A stretch of 64,000 nt of DNA, from contig CAJINV010000016.1 of NCBI GenBank assembly GCA_905178155.1, positions 959,386 through 1,023,385 of the forward strand, written 5' to 3'. Source of the DNA: Amoebophrya sp. A120. Lineage: Eukaryota > Sar > Dinophyceae > Syndiniales > Amoebophryaceae. This document shows positions 1 to 9,800 of the stretch, piece by piece. Each line of letters opens with the position of its first letter. Position 1 is the stretch's first letter. The translations under genes were made by a program, and so were the position numbers. The notes below the pieces were generated by a model. That model did not search any database and had not been told where the DNA came from. It saw only the letters and a list, made by a program, of their open reading frames with translations.

Positions 1-591
1 ATCAGCCAGGACAAGCTGCCGATTTTGAAGGCCGCCACGAGGAAGCTGGCAATCGGGAGAGAGGTGGACTTGGCAAAGATCGCCGCGCAACTGCCGGCGG
101 CCTTTACGGGCGCGGACACGGCAAACCTGGCCCAGGAGGCGTACCAGCGGGCTTTGCAAGAACGAACGGACTTTATCAAGTTCGAGCTGTGCGAGGGCCA
201 GGACGTAAAGGTGACGACGTTTTTGCTCGAAGTCGAAAAGATTGCAGAGGAAATTAACGAAAGCGCAACAGCGCAAAATGAAATCAGCTCCTCGGCAGAC
301 ACACAATCAGGTTTTTCGAAAATCGCGGACGGAGTTTGGGAGAAAATGGCCACCGAGTTAGGTGTCGCTGTAGAAACTACATCAGGCGTAGAAGAGGACG
401 ACACTGGAGCAGGTGGTGAAGTCGTGCCCAGGAGCAGCAGCAGGCGTCAGATGTTTCTAGCGAAGTCACTGCTAGAAATCCCAGTGAAGGAGAAACATTT
501 CTTACAAGCACTGGAAGTGTGCCACCCATCTGTGACAAAAAAGGAACTTGAGAAATACGAACTGTTGGCAAAAGAGTACAGAAATGCATAA
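1..591 (+). CDS. PEX6: Pex6-like peroxisomal AAA ATPase, C-terminal part
   Basis: The frame is open from base 1 to a TAA at 589-591, giving the last 196 residues of a protein whose start lies outside the window. The order of motifs matches the end of an AAA+ module: an LxAATRK helix, 'LPAAFTGADTANL' of the lid region (Pex6 has LPxxFTGADxxxL) and the tail 'HPSVTKKELEKYELLAKEY', which resembles the Pex6/Cdc48-type ending PSVSxxELxxYE. In the family, Pex6 with Pex1 extracts the receptor Pex5 from the peroxisome membrane. Walker motifs are off the window, so a Cdc48-like relative is not excluded. Between lid and tail is an acidic Ser/Thr-rich insert. No introner interrupts this segment, unlike most genes downstream. 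Confidence 0.72.
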   Translation: MSQDKLPILKAATRKLAIGREVDLAKIAAQLPAAFTGADTANLAQEAYQRALQERTDFIKFELCEGQDVKVTTFLLEVEKIAEEINESATAQNEISSSADTQSGFSKIADGVWEKMATELGVAVETTSGVEEDDTGAGGEVVPRSSSRRQMFLAKSLLEIPVKEKHFLQALEVCHPSVTKKELEKYELLAKEYRNA

Positions 592-1337
592 ATAGCATAC
601 TAATACAGACGAACGAGGCACGTAAAAACAGAGAATCTTCAGTCTCAGTGGTGACAGCACAATGCGATAAAATTGAAGGCTTAGAGTCGGATGATCTTTG
701 CGGCCATCATGCCGAAGATCGCAGCGACTTCAGCGGCCTGAGCACTCCTTGCGTTCATCTTCTCTGTGGTTTCTTCCTGTCGCCAGTTGTTGACATCGAT
801 TAGTTTCTTCCTGTCGCCTGTTGACATCGATGTTCTCGTACCGGGACCGCAAGGCAATCGGGGGTGGGCAGCCACCGGGTGGAAGGGCAGGACCTAGTAG
901 CAGTTTATTTTGACTGATCGTCTATAATTGGGGAATAGGTCTTCAAAGGGACAGGGCTCAAAACTTTCGGGGGTTATGGTGTTGACAGCCAAGTGATTAA
1001 GTACTTGTCAAGTTCTTGTAGATAAGGATTGCGAAGATGTTTTATGTTGATGAACTCGTCAACAACAGGATACACAGCTGCACGTGCAGCGAGGTAAAGG
1101 TAAAGGTACAGGTATAGTAAAAAAAATACGCCTAGCTTCTCACTGAGTCAACCTGTGCCTCACCGGGGTTGAAGTTGAACTGGAACAAAAGTCGTGGTAG
1201 ACGAGGTATCGGAAGAAAAATTACGCACACCACGCGGTGCGTTCTTCACTACGAAGCAGATCTAGTTCAGTGCAACTCGGAGTTTTTGTTGAAACATTCG
1301 CCACTAAAACCGGATACAAATATATTGAAACACGAAC
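592..1337. other. intergenic spacer with short duplications
   Basis: No gene is supported here. The spacer holds a near-direct duplication of a ~30-bp segment (770-800 and 804-831, sharing TTTCTTCCTGTCGCC and TTGACATCGAT) and a short GGTAAA-type simple repeat near 1089-1115. It separates the Pex6-like gene from the channel gene on the same strand. Confidence 0.5.
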
Positions 1338-4300
1338 ATGGCAAACGCGATTGACAGCACCACTAAAGTTTCGCCAGAAGTGGAACGCAACTACAACAAC
1401 GTGGCATCTTCACATGATGCACCCGACACCGATAATGGTTATGGCAAAGGCGAACGCGAAGCCGATGCCGACCCGGCGCGCCTGAGTGACCAGGAGGATG
1501 AAAGTGCTGGAACAAAAACTTCGGGCGGGGAGCAGCGGGAGAAGATGAAAGCTTCACATCAGCAGCACCGGAAAACGTCCCGAACTTTCACTGATCTGGA
1601 CATTCCAGATTGGTCACTACGGCCCGCAACGTTCGAGGAGCGGCAGAGGGGCGAGAAGTCGACGGAGACTGCGCTCCCGGTCAATGCGCATTTCTGGATT
1701 CAGGAATGGAAAGTAATCGCCGCCGATGTATGGATTGCACGAAACCAGGGATCGCACTACCCGTGCTAGTAGTGGCAATTATCGCATAATTTTTGCTGCA
1801 TGACCACAAAATTTTGATCTTCTCTGTTATACCTGACTCGGTTGTAGCATTGTGATGAATTGCGCCTTTCATAAATTTTGAAAACAAGACGATTTGCATA
1901 TGGGATTTCCACGGCTAGTATTGCTATTGCGCTAAAAACTTTTGTCTTCCATACAACGGGCACGAGTACAATAAAGTGAAGTTCCGTATGCAGATCAAGT
2001 GGACGGACTACAGACTGGCCAACTGGAGTCTCGAGGAGGATGTGCCCGAGAATATTTGGAGGCCGGAGATGTTTTTCGTGGGCGAAGGGGGCATTTCGAT
2101 TCCGGATTCGGAGCTGCAAAAGCCGCCCACCTTCGCCGCGCGGGACCGAAACGACGGGGTGCTGCTGTGGGAAATCTACACGGAGCTGGCGCAATTTGAG
2201 GTGTTGGCATCCGCGGACGGGTTGCGATCTTTTCCGTTCGACAGTTCCCGGTACGATTTCATCGTGTGCCTGTCCGGGGAGAAACGGCTGGAGGGGTCGA
2301 ACGAAGTGAAGTTTGATTTTGAGAAAAGCTGCGTCGAAAACTTTGACATTCCGGTCTCGGATCCGCAAAAGTGCACCAGCGGGGACTTCGAGTTGAAAGG
2401 TGTCAGCTACGCCAAGGGCGGGCACAGCTCGATGGCGAACCCGACGGGGTACGAAGACCTGCTGATTTCCCTGCACGTGAAGCGCAACCCGAAATTTTAC
2501 CTGTTCAAGACCTGCTTCCCCTTGTACGCGATTCTCATTTTCGGCGCCCTCTCCTACTGTCTCGAGGTGTCGGATCTCTCCGGGCGGCTCAACCTCATTT
2601 TCGCGATGTTCTTGACCTGTTTCGCGCTGCAGTGGATCGTGCTGGACCGCCTTCCGCGCGTGCCCTACATGACCTATCCAAGAAAAAAACTGTGTTAGTG
2701 TAAATATTTTGGGAAAACAGCATCACAAGTTTGTCTGCAATGACAGGAAAAGCTTGTTATGCACAGATAGGAAGGGGAAACACATAGGAAACGAGCCGAT
2801 CATTCATGTCGAGCATGACAAGTGTAACTGTTCTTTTGCATTTTTTGCATCACAGATTTTGATTTACACTTACACGGTTTTTTTCTTGCATATGACCGTC
2901 TTGGACACCATTATTTCATTGGTGAACGCGAGTTTGTTATGCATTGCAAATATGTCATCTGGGTCTGGAAAAGTGGAACCTGTGTTGCATTTCTTGCATT
3001 CCTGAAAGATCTGTATTGCACTGCTAGCAAGAAAGGCGCTACTTTTTCGTCCTTACAAAACCGCAGTTTGTCATGCGTGCTGCGCATCAGACGGCGTCAA
3101 GTATACTTGTCATGCTTGGCTGCACTTGAGAGCGCCAGTCTTATCCAAGCTTTAGCATCACAAATTTCCAGACCCAGACATATATTGCATTTGATATTTG
3201 TTGCTCATGGGAGTGGGGTCCGCGGTTGTGGCGATAATCTTGTCTCGGGACCGTTTTCCGTTGTATGCATAATTGCGAATGTGTCTGGGTCTGGAAGAGT
3301 GAAACTTGTCATGCCACATCTGGATCGTGGAAAAATTTGTGTTGCATGATTACCAAAAGCGGTCCACTACTTTTGAACAAGTATTATTAGAGGCAGTTTC
3401 TCATGCAGGAACGGCATGATAGAGATCTCACAGGTGAACCTGTCATGCTAGGCCGTGCATGGCAGACCGCGTGGGTCATGGAAAACCTGCATGACAAACC
3501 TACGAATCTTCCAGACCCAGACATTTTTGCATTATGATACGTTGATCTCTTCAACAAACTCAAACTTGGAATCCGACACCAGCAGCGCAGCAGTGGAGCT
3601 CGCAGCACAGGTAGAAACGAAAACGGTAAATTACTCCGTTATGAAATGCAAAAGCATCGCACTAGTATGAACCAGCCATGCTCCGGCTGCCGCCGGAGCG
3701 CAAGGCTGTTGGGCCGGGGCAAGACTGCTTGCCGATCGGACCACAACCCCACGGGCCTATGCAAAACGAAACATACTGGATTCCTGCCCCCGGTTTGCGC
3801 CGCGCCAACCCTCAGGACCACTTGCGCGCTTCCCGCGCCTGTAGGCGCTCTGCGCAGGGAGCAGCTGCAAAGAACAACGGGGGCGAACAGAAGCCGCCCG
3901 ACGGGAGAGGGTAGCGCGAGAGGGTGGCGCGGGAGGGTGGCGCGAGAGGGTGGCGCGAGAGGGTGCGCGAGAGGGTGGCGCGAGAGGGTGGCGCGAGAGG
4001 GTGGCGCGAGAGGGTGGCGCGAGAGGGTGGCGCGAGAGGGTGCGCGAGAGGGTGCGCGAGAGGGTGCGCGAGAGGGTGGCGCGAGAGGGTGGCGCGGAAA
4101 GGCGCCGAGCCAAACAAGTCCGCGAATGGCCTGCAATGCCAAATATGGGTAGCACCATGCGGATTCGCGCCCGCTTCTTTGTGTTTTTACCCTCTCGCAG
4201 ACCTCTCGCAGACCCTCTTTTTGACCTCTTTTGGGGGTCCCCGCTAATAGTCCGGCTATACTCGCGGGGAGAGGTCGACAGAGGTGGCCGAGAGGTGGCC

Positions 4301-5746
4301 AAGAGGGTCCGCGAGGGGTCGCCCCTTATTCGCGCAACCTCTCTCCACCTCTGTCCCCCTCTCGCGCCCCCTCTTTTTGACCTCTCTGCACCCTCTGTGC
4401 CACTTAGGCGGCGCCTAAGGGTGGGCGCTTACTGCGGGCCTTATTCGCGCACCCTCTCGCGCACCCTCTCGAACGGGGTCCCGCGCCACCTCTCCACCTC
4501 TGTCGACCTCTTTTCTACCTCTGTCGACCTCTTTTTTACCTCTCGGCCACCTCTCTGGGACCCTCTGTCTACCTCTTTTTTCGCATGAATATAATGTATA
4601 GTAATTGCATTACAAATTTCCTCAGCATGAATTGCCTTAGGAAAAAGATGCTGATTTGCCTTAGGAAAAAGACTTGTAATGCATAACTGCAACTAGAACT
4701 ACGAGCGCGATGCCTTTGCACTGCATATCCGTGTCTCAAGTGCGACTCGCGGACCAGGTGGACTATCCTGTGCAAAAGTATCGTACTTCTACTCGTATTT
4801 GAGTCATGCATTAAAAAGCTTTTTCTTAAGGTAAAGCCGCATTACAAATTTTATCTCTCATGCTAAATTTGTAATGCATTTATACGAGTACGATAACGAT
4901 AGCGATACTTGTGCAGTTCATATGGGCCGGATTTTTCAAATTCTCGTGCTGGTACTTTTCTTCGGGCTACACTTGTACGTGGTATATGGGGTGAAAGCCG
5001 CGAGAAAAATATACAGGAAAAAAACTGTGTTAGTGTATTACCTCTCGTCGTGTTCGAACGACAGCATCACTAATTTGCTGTGCATGACAGAGAATAGTTT
5101 GCCATGCATGGCTAGTAGCAGTGAAAAGGCAAATAAAATTGAGGCTTCCACCGGAGTGTCATCTGGCATGACAGGTGTAAGTCTGTTTCTTTTTCCGCAT
5201 AATTATTACTGATTTAGTACACTGACGCAGTTTTTGTCTTAGATAAAGAAGAGAGGGAATGTACCGCCCCTGGTCGGACTATGGGAATGTCAGGATTGAA
5301 ATCGTCAAAGTTGAATTTGATTTGCCATGCACAAAATGCGATACAAAAACTGACTCTATTGCAGAGGACGCACGGGAGGCAGATTATAGTCCTGGTAAGG
5401 GTCAAAAGTTGGACTGCTGACTAGCATGACCACAGAAGGCAGCTCTTTTGCCCTAAACCGCAGGACAGACTCGCTATCAGGACCGGGAAAATTTGTCATG
5501 CGCCGACTACAAACTGTATGTCTAATTGGTATCGGGTTTATGCATCATAAATCATTTCAACTTTGACGATTTCAAACCTGACGCTTCCATACGGACGGGC
5601 CGCGGGCGTGGGTCAAGAAAATCGCGGACCCGCACTACGTAGCTTTTCCGCTACGGGTGAAGTATTCCGCCTACGCAGATCGCAGTGAAAAGGAGCACAG
5701 GGAGTTGCAGAGGCTGTTTTTGGGGGTGGAGAAGGAGGTGTTTTGA
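1338..5746 (+). CDS. pentameric ligand-gated ion channel (Cys-loop superfamily), no first loop cysteine
   Basis: Exons 1338-1714, 1978-2674, 2898-2937, 3202-3263, 3545-3639, 4733-4763, 4928-5009, 5251-5279, 5597-5746 join to 520 codons without a stop. Residues 1-110 are a charged low-complexity leader. The extracellular beta-sandwich (about 112-297) has 'WTDYRLANW' (family WxDxRLxW) and 'FPFDSSRYDF'. TM1 starts near 299 (FYLFKTCFPLYAILIFGAL), TM2 follows 'DLSGRLNL', TM3 follows the conserved 'LPRVPYMTVLD' and TM4 is at about 435-456. The first cysteine of the usual loop is absent, as in prokaryotic members; the ligand cannot be told. The product should be a plasma- or endomembrane channel. 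TM3, TM4 and 'LPRVPYMTVLD' appear only after introner removal, which strongly supports the splicing model. A ~60-residue tail after TM4 is unusual. Confidence 0.85.
1715..1972 (+). other. degenerate introner-like intron between AAAGT repeats
   Basis: It is flanked by AAAGT at 1710-1714 and 1973-1977. Removing it with one repeat joins codons for WKVKF in the channel ectodomain. A GT-AG choice here would create an immediate stop. TIRs are only faintly visible (shared TGTATGGA near both ends), suggesting an old, eroded element. Confidence 0.6.
2675..2892 (+). mobile_element. introner, family F
   Basis: TSD TGACC is perfect. TIR arms are TATCCAAGAAAAAAACTG and its imperfect complement ending in TTGCATA. 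Excision restores PYMTVLD between TM2 and TM3 of the channel. Confidence 0.9.
2938..3196 (+). mobile_element. introner, family B
   Basis: TSD TTTGT is perfect. Both arms carry the TCTGGGTCTGG / CCAGACCCAGA core. It splits TM3 of the channel; excision gives NASLLLMGVG. Confidence 0.9.
3264..3539 (+). mobile_element. introner, family B
   Basis: TSD CGTTG is perfect. It lies 62 nt after the previous B copy; excision joins FPL to ISSTN after TM3. Confidence 0.9.
3640..4727 (+). mobile_element. oversized family A introner (1088 bp) with internal minisatellite
   Basis: TSD TCCGT is perfect. The ends are A-type (GCAAAAGCATCG left, CGCGATGCCTTTGC right), but about 900 bp of extra DNA sits between them, including a GAGAGGGTG array and its complementary-strand counterpart. 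Excision joins YSV to SQV in the channel's cytoplasmic loop. Confidence 0.85.
3904..4097. repeat. GAGAGGGTG(GC)GC minisatellite inside introner
   Basis: About fifteen tandem units of 12-13 bp alternate between GAGAGGGTGGCGC and GAGAGGGTGCGC. The region 4190-4585 is rich in the complementary CACCTCTC/GCGCACCCTCTC units, so the two halves could pair. Confidence 0.85.
4764..4922 (+). mobile_element. introner, family A
   Basis: The TSD is near-perfect (TGGAC / TGGGC). The left arm is canonical A; the right arm has a short internal repetition of CGATA. Excision creates the VDRIFQ start of TM4. Confidence 0.82.
5010..5245 (+). mobile_element. introner, family F
   Basis: The TSD is imperfect (AAAAA / AAGAA). 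Left arm is TATACAGGAAAAAAACTG; right arm is GCAGTTTTTGTCTTAGATA. It follows TM4 of the channel. Confidence 0.78.
5280..5591 (+). mobile_element. introner, family E
   Basis: TSD CGGAC is perfect. Arms are TATGGGAATGTCAGG and CCTGACGCTTCCATA. It is the last intron of the channel gene. Confidence 0.9.
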
Positions 5747-6869
5747 GAAGGGAGAGCGTCGGCTATTTGTCGTGGAGGCGAATATTTACGCAGCAATATT
5801 TTTATCATGAAAGTTCGTTACGGATCAATGAGCATCATAATGCCCACAGCTGCAAAGGCACACACTCTTCCAGCCCGCCTCCAGGAGCGCTTGTATCGCT
5901 CGTTACTCATCATGGCCTGCGTCAGCGTATATTACTTCACTGGCAACTAGTTGTTCGGTCTTTCGGTTTCGCCTTGTGACTGCTCAAGAAGGAGATTATG
6001 CCTCGGTTTTGCAAAAGTCAATGTCTTGGAATTTATGAATTTGTCCATCAGGAGTCCGTGTATGAGGTTTCTTATTATTGTGCTGTTGTGATGATTTCGG
6101 TCTCGGTCCCGGTTGCATTGTATGCAAGTGCGAGTAGAATAAAGTTCTCCACTAAATCCGGTCGGTTTTCCATTTTCGTGATGGAGATCTAGTTGCATTT
6201 TTCGGTCACCTCATTCCTTGTGCATCTTCGGTTTGGTCGCAGGACTACACGCAGAGGCTTCTACTTCCGGATTTTATTTTCGGTATTAACTTCTAGTTGA
6301 TTGGACTCCGCCCTGGATTTCAAAAGAAAAAGGCGAGAAGCGCGAGAAAAAGTAGTAAGTAGTCGAAACGCAGTGTGTCGTGCTCGTGACACCAAGGTGT
6401 TGTACTTACTAGCTTGCATCTTAGATGAAGTCAGTATCTAGCTTGCATCTGAATTTATTCCAGGTCCTCATTTAACAATATTTGTATTTCTACACTACCT
6501 CCTAACTATTGCTTTGTATATTCGTTGCACTTCTTTGATTTTGAGGAACAAATTTTTTCTTTTTGTTTTTCGCTCGGTCTCCGCATCTGGGTGTTGCGTC
6601 TGGTCTACAACTACGCTGGCTCCAACAAAGATGTTGTAAAAGTAGCTCTATTTATTTCCATTGCTGGGTGCTCCAGCCCCGAACTCTTGGTTAAGAGTGA
6701 AGCGGTTTAGAATTAGCGCCCCCGGCCGCTGCAGAACTTTATTACCTTGGCTATAAAAACCTAGCGCTTGAACCTGAATGATCGCCCCGGTGGTGCGTGA
6801 TTTTCTTTTTCACTATCCTGAGATAGTACGACGACCGTAGAAGTTGAAGGCTTTTTGGTTTTCGACATC
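5747..6869. other. intergenic spacer
   Basis: I see no conserved gene, RNA gene or introner in this 1.1-kb stretch. It should hold the channel's 3' end and the promoter of the next gene, but no motif can be named. Confidence 0.4.
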
Positions 6870-9800
6870 ATGCGGAAAACGACCACTCTGGGCGCCACCG
6901 TGAAAGATGGAGCATCTTCTACTTCAAACGAGATCATGATGCCCGACGGGAGTGGTACAACTCCTAGTTCCTTTGTAGTTCTTCCCCCGCAGCGTATTGT
7001 AAGGAAAAATCCCCCCACCCCATATCGAAAAGAAAATTTGTGATGCTGATTTGTGACCACAAATCAGCTTTCTCTTGCGTACAAGGCAAACGGCACCCAT
7101 GTGGCGCATTGTACAGCGAGTCTATCATGCGTTTTCGCCTATGTCAGACTTGTTTCTCATGCTCAGCTGCTAGCCGGATGCGTACCCAAGTGAGCTTAGA
7201 ATATGCCGACAAGCTCCTCTTGCAATACAAAGTTTATTTGTGTACACAAATCCAGCAACACAAATTGTCTCTTTGATATGGGGTGGGGGCTTTTTTCATT
7301 TTGATACAGCGAAACAACGAGTCGACCTTTATCCGTACTGTCGATGGCACACCTGTTCAGGGCGAGGACCGCCACAAGAACCTCCAGCAAGGGGGTGGTG
7401 CTTCTCCTTTCCCAAGGCCACGAGGACGTGCAGATGATAAAAATAATCGCGAGGATCTACCAGTACCCGGTACTATCTTTAGTCCTGGTGGCTTGCTCGC
7501 AAAGCGGGAAATAGAAGACGCCAGGAGGGCGAGAGAAGCTGCACGACAACTACAGGCAGCAGCTTTATTACAACCTGCCGCTACAACAACCCCCGACCGG
7601 GTAGTTGGTCTTGATGTCGCGTTGCGCCGGAAGAATAATGTTGCTACTACAAGAACTACAACAGATGAACAACAACCCCGACGAGGACCTTCCGCACTTA
7701 CTACAGAACAACGAGAACCAGCAGGAAAATCACGAGGAGCCGGCGGATTGACCTTGACAAAGGGGCAAGATGAAGTTGGGAAAGTGGATGAGGAAGTTAT
7801 TCCCGCCTCGAGGACCGGGTCCAGGGACGATTTATTTTGGAGCGAGGCCGGAGGAGACGAGGTGGAGAGGGCCGAGTTGTTGAACGACTATGGTGCAGCA
7901 GCTGCCTACCAGGCACCTGCCAGGGCGGAAGATGTCAGCGTGGTAGACGACAGTGTGGAGGTCATGATGATGCCAAAAACGCTGTCAGAGCTCACCGCCA
8001 CGTCAGACTCGGACAGGGATCTACCTGATGAAGGCAGTCGCGGACGAACACCACGCACTTCCTCTAAAGACCCGAAACCGAGCGCCGCAGGGGCGCAAGA
8101 AGATGGTGGCTCTTCTCCGTCGATCACAACTTATGAGGACGTCGACATTCTCAGTGAGATATGCCGTGCAAAAGTATCGTACTCGTGTAAATGCAGAAGT
8201 CTTGCATTACAAATCTTGTTTATTAAGGCAAATCCGCATGACAAATTCCATTTCTAATGCCAAGGAAATTTGTATTGCAATTTATACTAGTACAATACTT
8301 TTGCAAGGCATATGAGAAGGAATTTCATCGAACACCGCATGAAGATCAAGGGAAGAGGAACAGTATAGCAGTATCCTGTGTAAAAACGTCCCTACGACCC
8401 CATAGCCAGGATGGGGATTTTGCAACACAAACCGAGGAGTTTTGGGAGTCACGCATGACAAAATGCACTCCGCAGTGTAATGCAGGTTAGCAAGTGCAGC
8501 CGCATCACAGATTAATCTGCTCATCGTGTTCACAGCATCGCAAATTTGAGAACACGATTGGGAATGCCTATCATGGAAGATATGCGCATCACAAATTTCC
8601 GTGTCATCGCAAATCTGCATGACAACTCTGGGGTGGGGACGTTTTTCCTCAGGATAAGAAGCTGCAGGGGATGGGGATCCACCATCCTCGTCCTGGACCT
8701 TTAATATTATCACAAGAAAAAACTGTTTCACTGTGAACTTGTGATGCATAGAACGGAACGCAAATGTGTTTGTCTTGCCACACATGCAAGACATTGGATT
8801 TCTAACTGTGTTTTCCCTTAGGAAGCACGCATGACAAGTTTCCTTTGTCATGTGTAACAAACTTGTGATGCAGATCTTCCAAAATCGTCACAGTGAAACA
8901 GTTTTTTCCTGGGATAAATATCCAAGCGGCTGCAGCAGAAGGACCACCTGCTGACAAACTGAGCAGGAAGATCACGGACACTAATTATATCAAGAGAAAC
9001 ACAAACAAGGACATGTTGAAGAAGATATCTGCAATACACGACCCCGCTGCGAGTGAAGTAGATCTAGATGACCAAGATAAAGAACAAAGACCCGGAGGTG
9101 CTGGTGCGGGTTTATTTGCCGTAGCTACAAGAACTTCTACCAGCGCAACGACCGCAGCGAGTGCCAAGAAGAAGCTTCCTGAGCAGCAGGACGAGGTTCA
9201 GCAGGAGCTGCGGGGGCACCAAGATGTTGAAGAACACCATGTAGTTGACAAGCACGACGATGACTACGGCCACCGCCACGATCATGAGCACCTTCACCAT
9301 TATCCCCCCAAGCACGACTTCGTAATTTTCGGCGCGGACACGGTGATCGGAAAGTTGGTGATTCGCTACATGGCAAGGCGTATCAAATGCAAATATGTCT
9401 GAGGCTGGAAAAATTGGAATTCGAATTTGTGGTGCGAATTCTACATCATGCCAACATCTGTCATGCATGGCCAGCAAAAGGCTCCACTTCTTGGCACAGA
9501 AAGAGGTGATTTGTCATGCGGATTAAGCATTGGGATACCTGTTCGAAACTTCTACCTGTGACGCTAGGGCTTCCATGCCAGCCCTTTTGTGTCATGCAAA
9601 ACCAGCATGGCAAAAATCTGCATTCTTCCAGACCCAGACACATTATTTGCATTTGATAAGGCGCCAGGCCGTCAGTGGCACGTGGTCGAACCGGTTTGTG
9701 TTTGCGATTCACTCCTTTGTCAGCACGAAGGAAGAGCTGAAAGCTATCAAATGTAAAAATGTCTGGGTCTCGAAGGATACAAACTTGTGATGCGCATTTC

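Noticed and set aside
1766-2476. Long open frame on the minus strand across the channel gene
   Set aside because: It is the antisense shadow of a GC-rich exon; the + strand frame has recognisable family motifs and the other has none.
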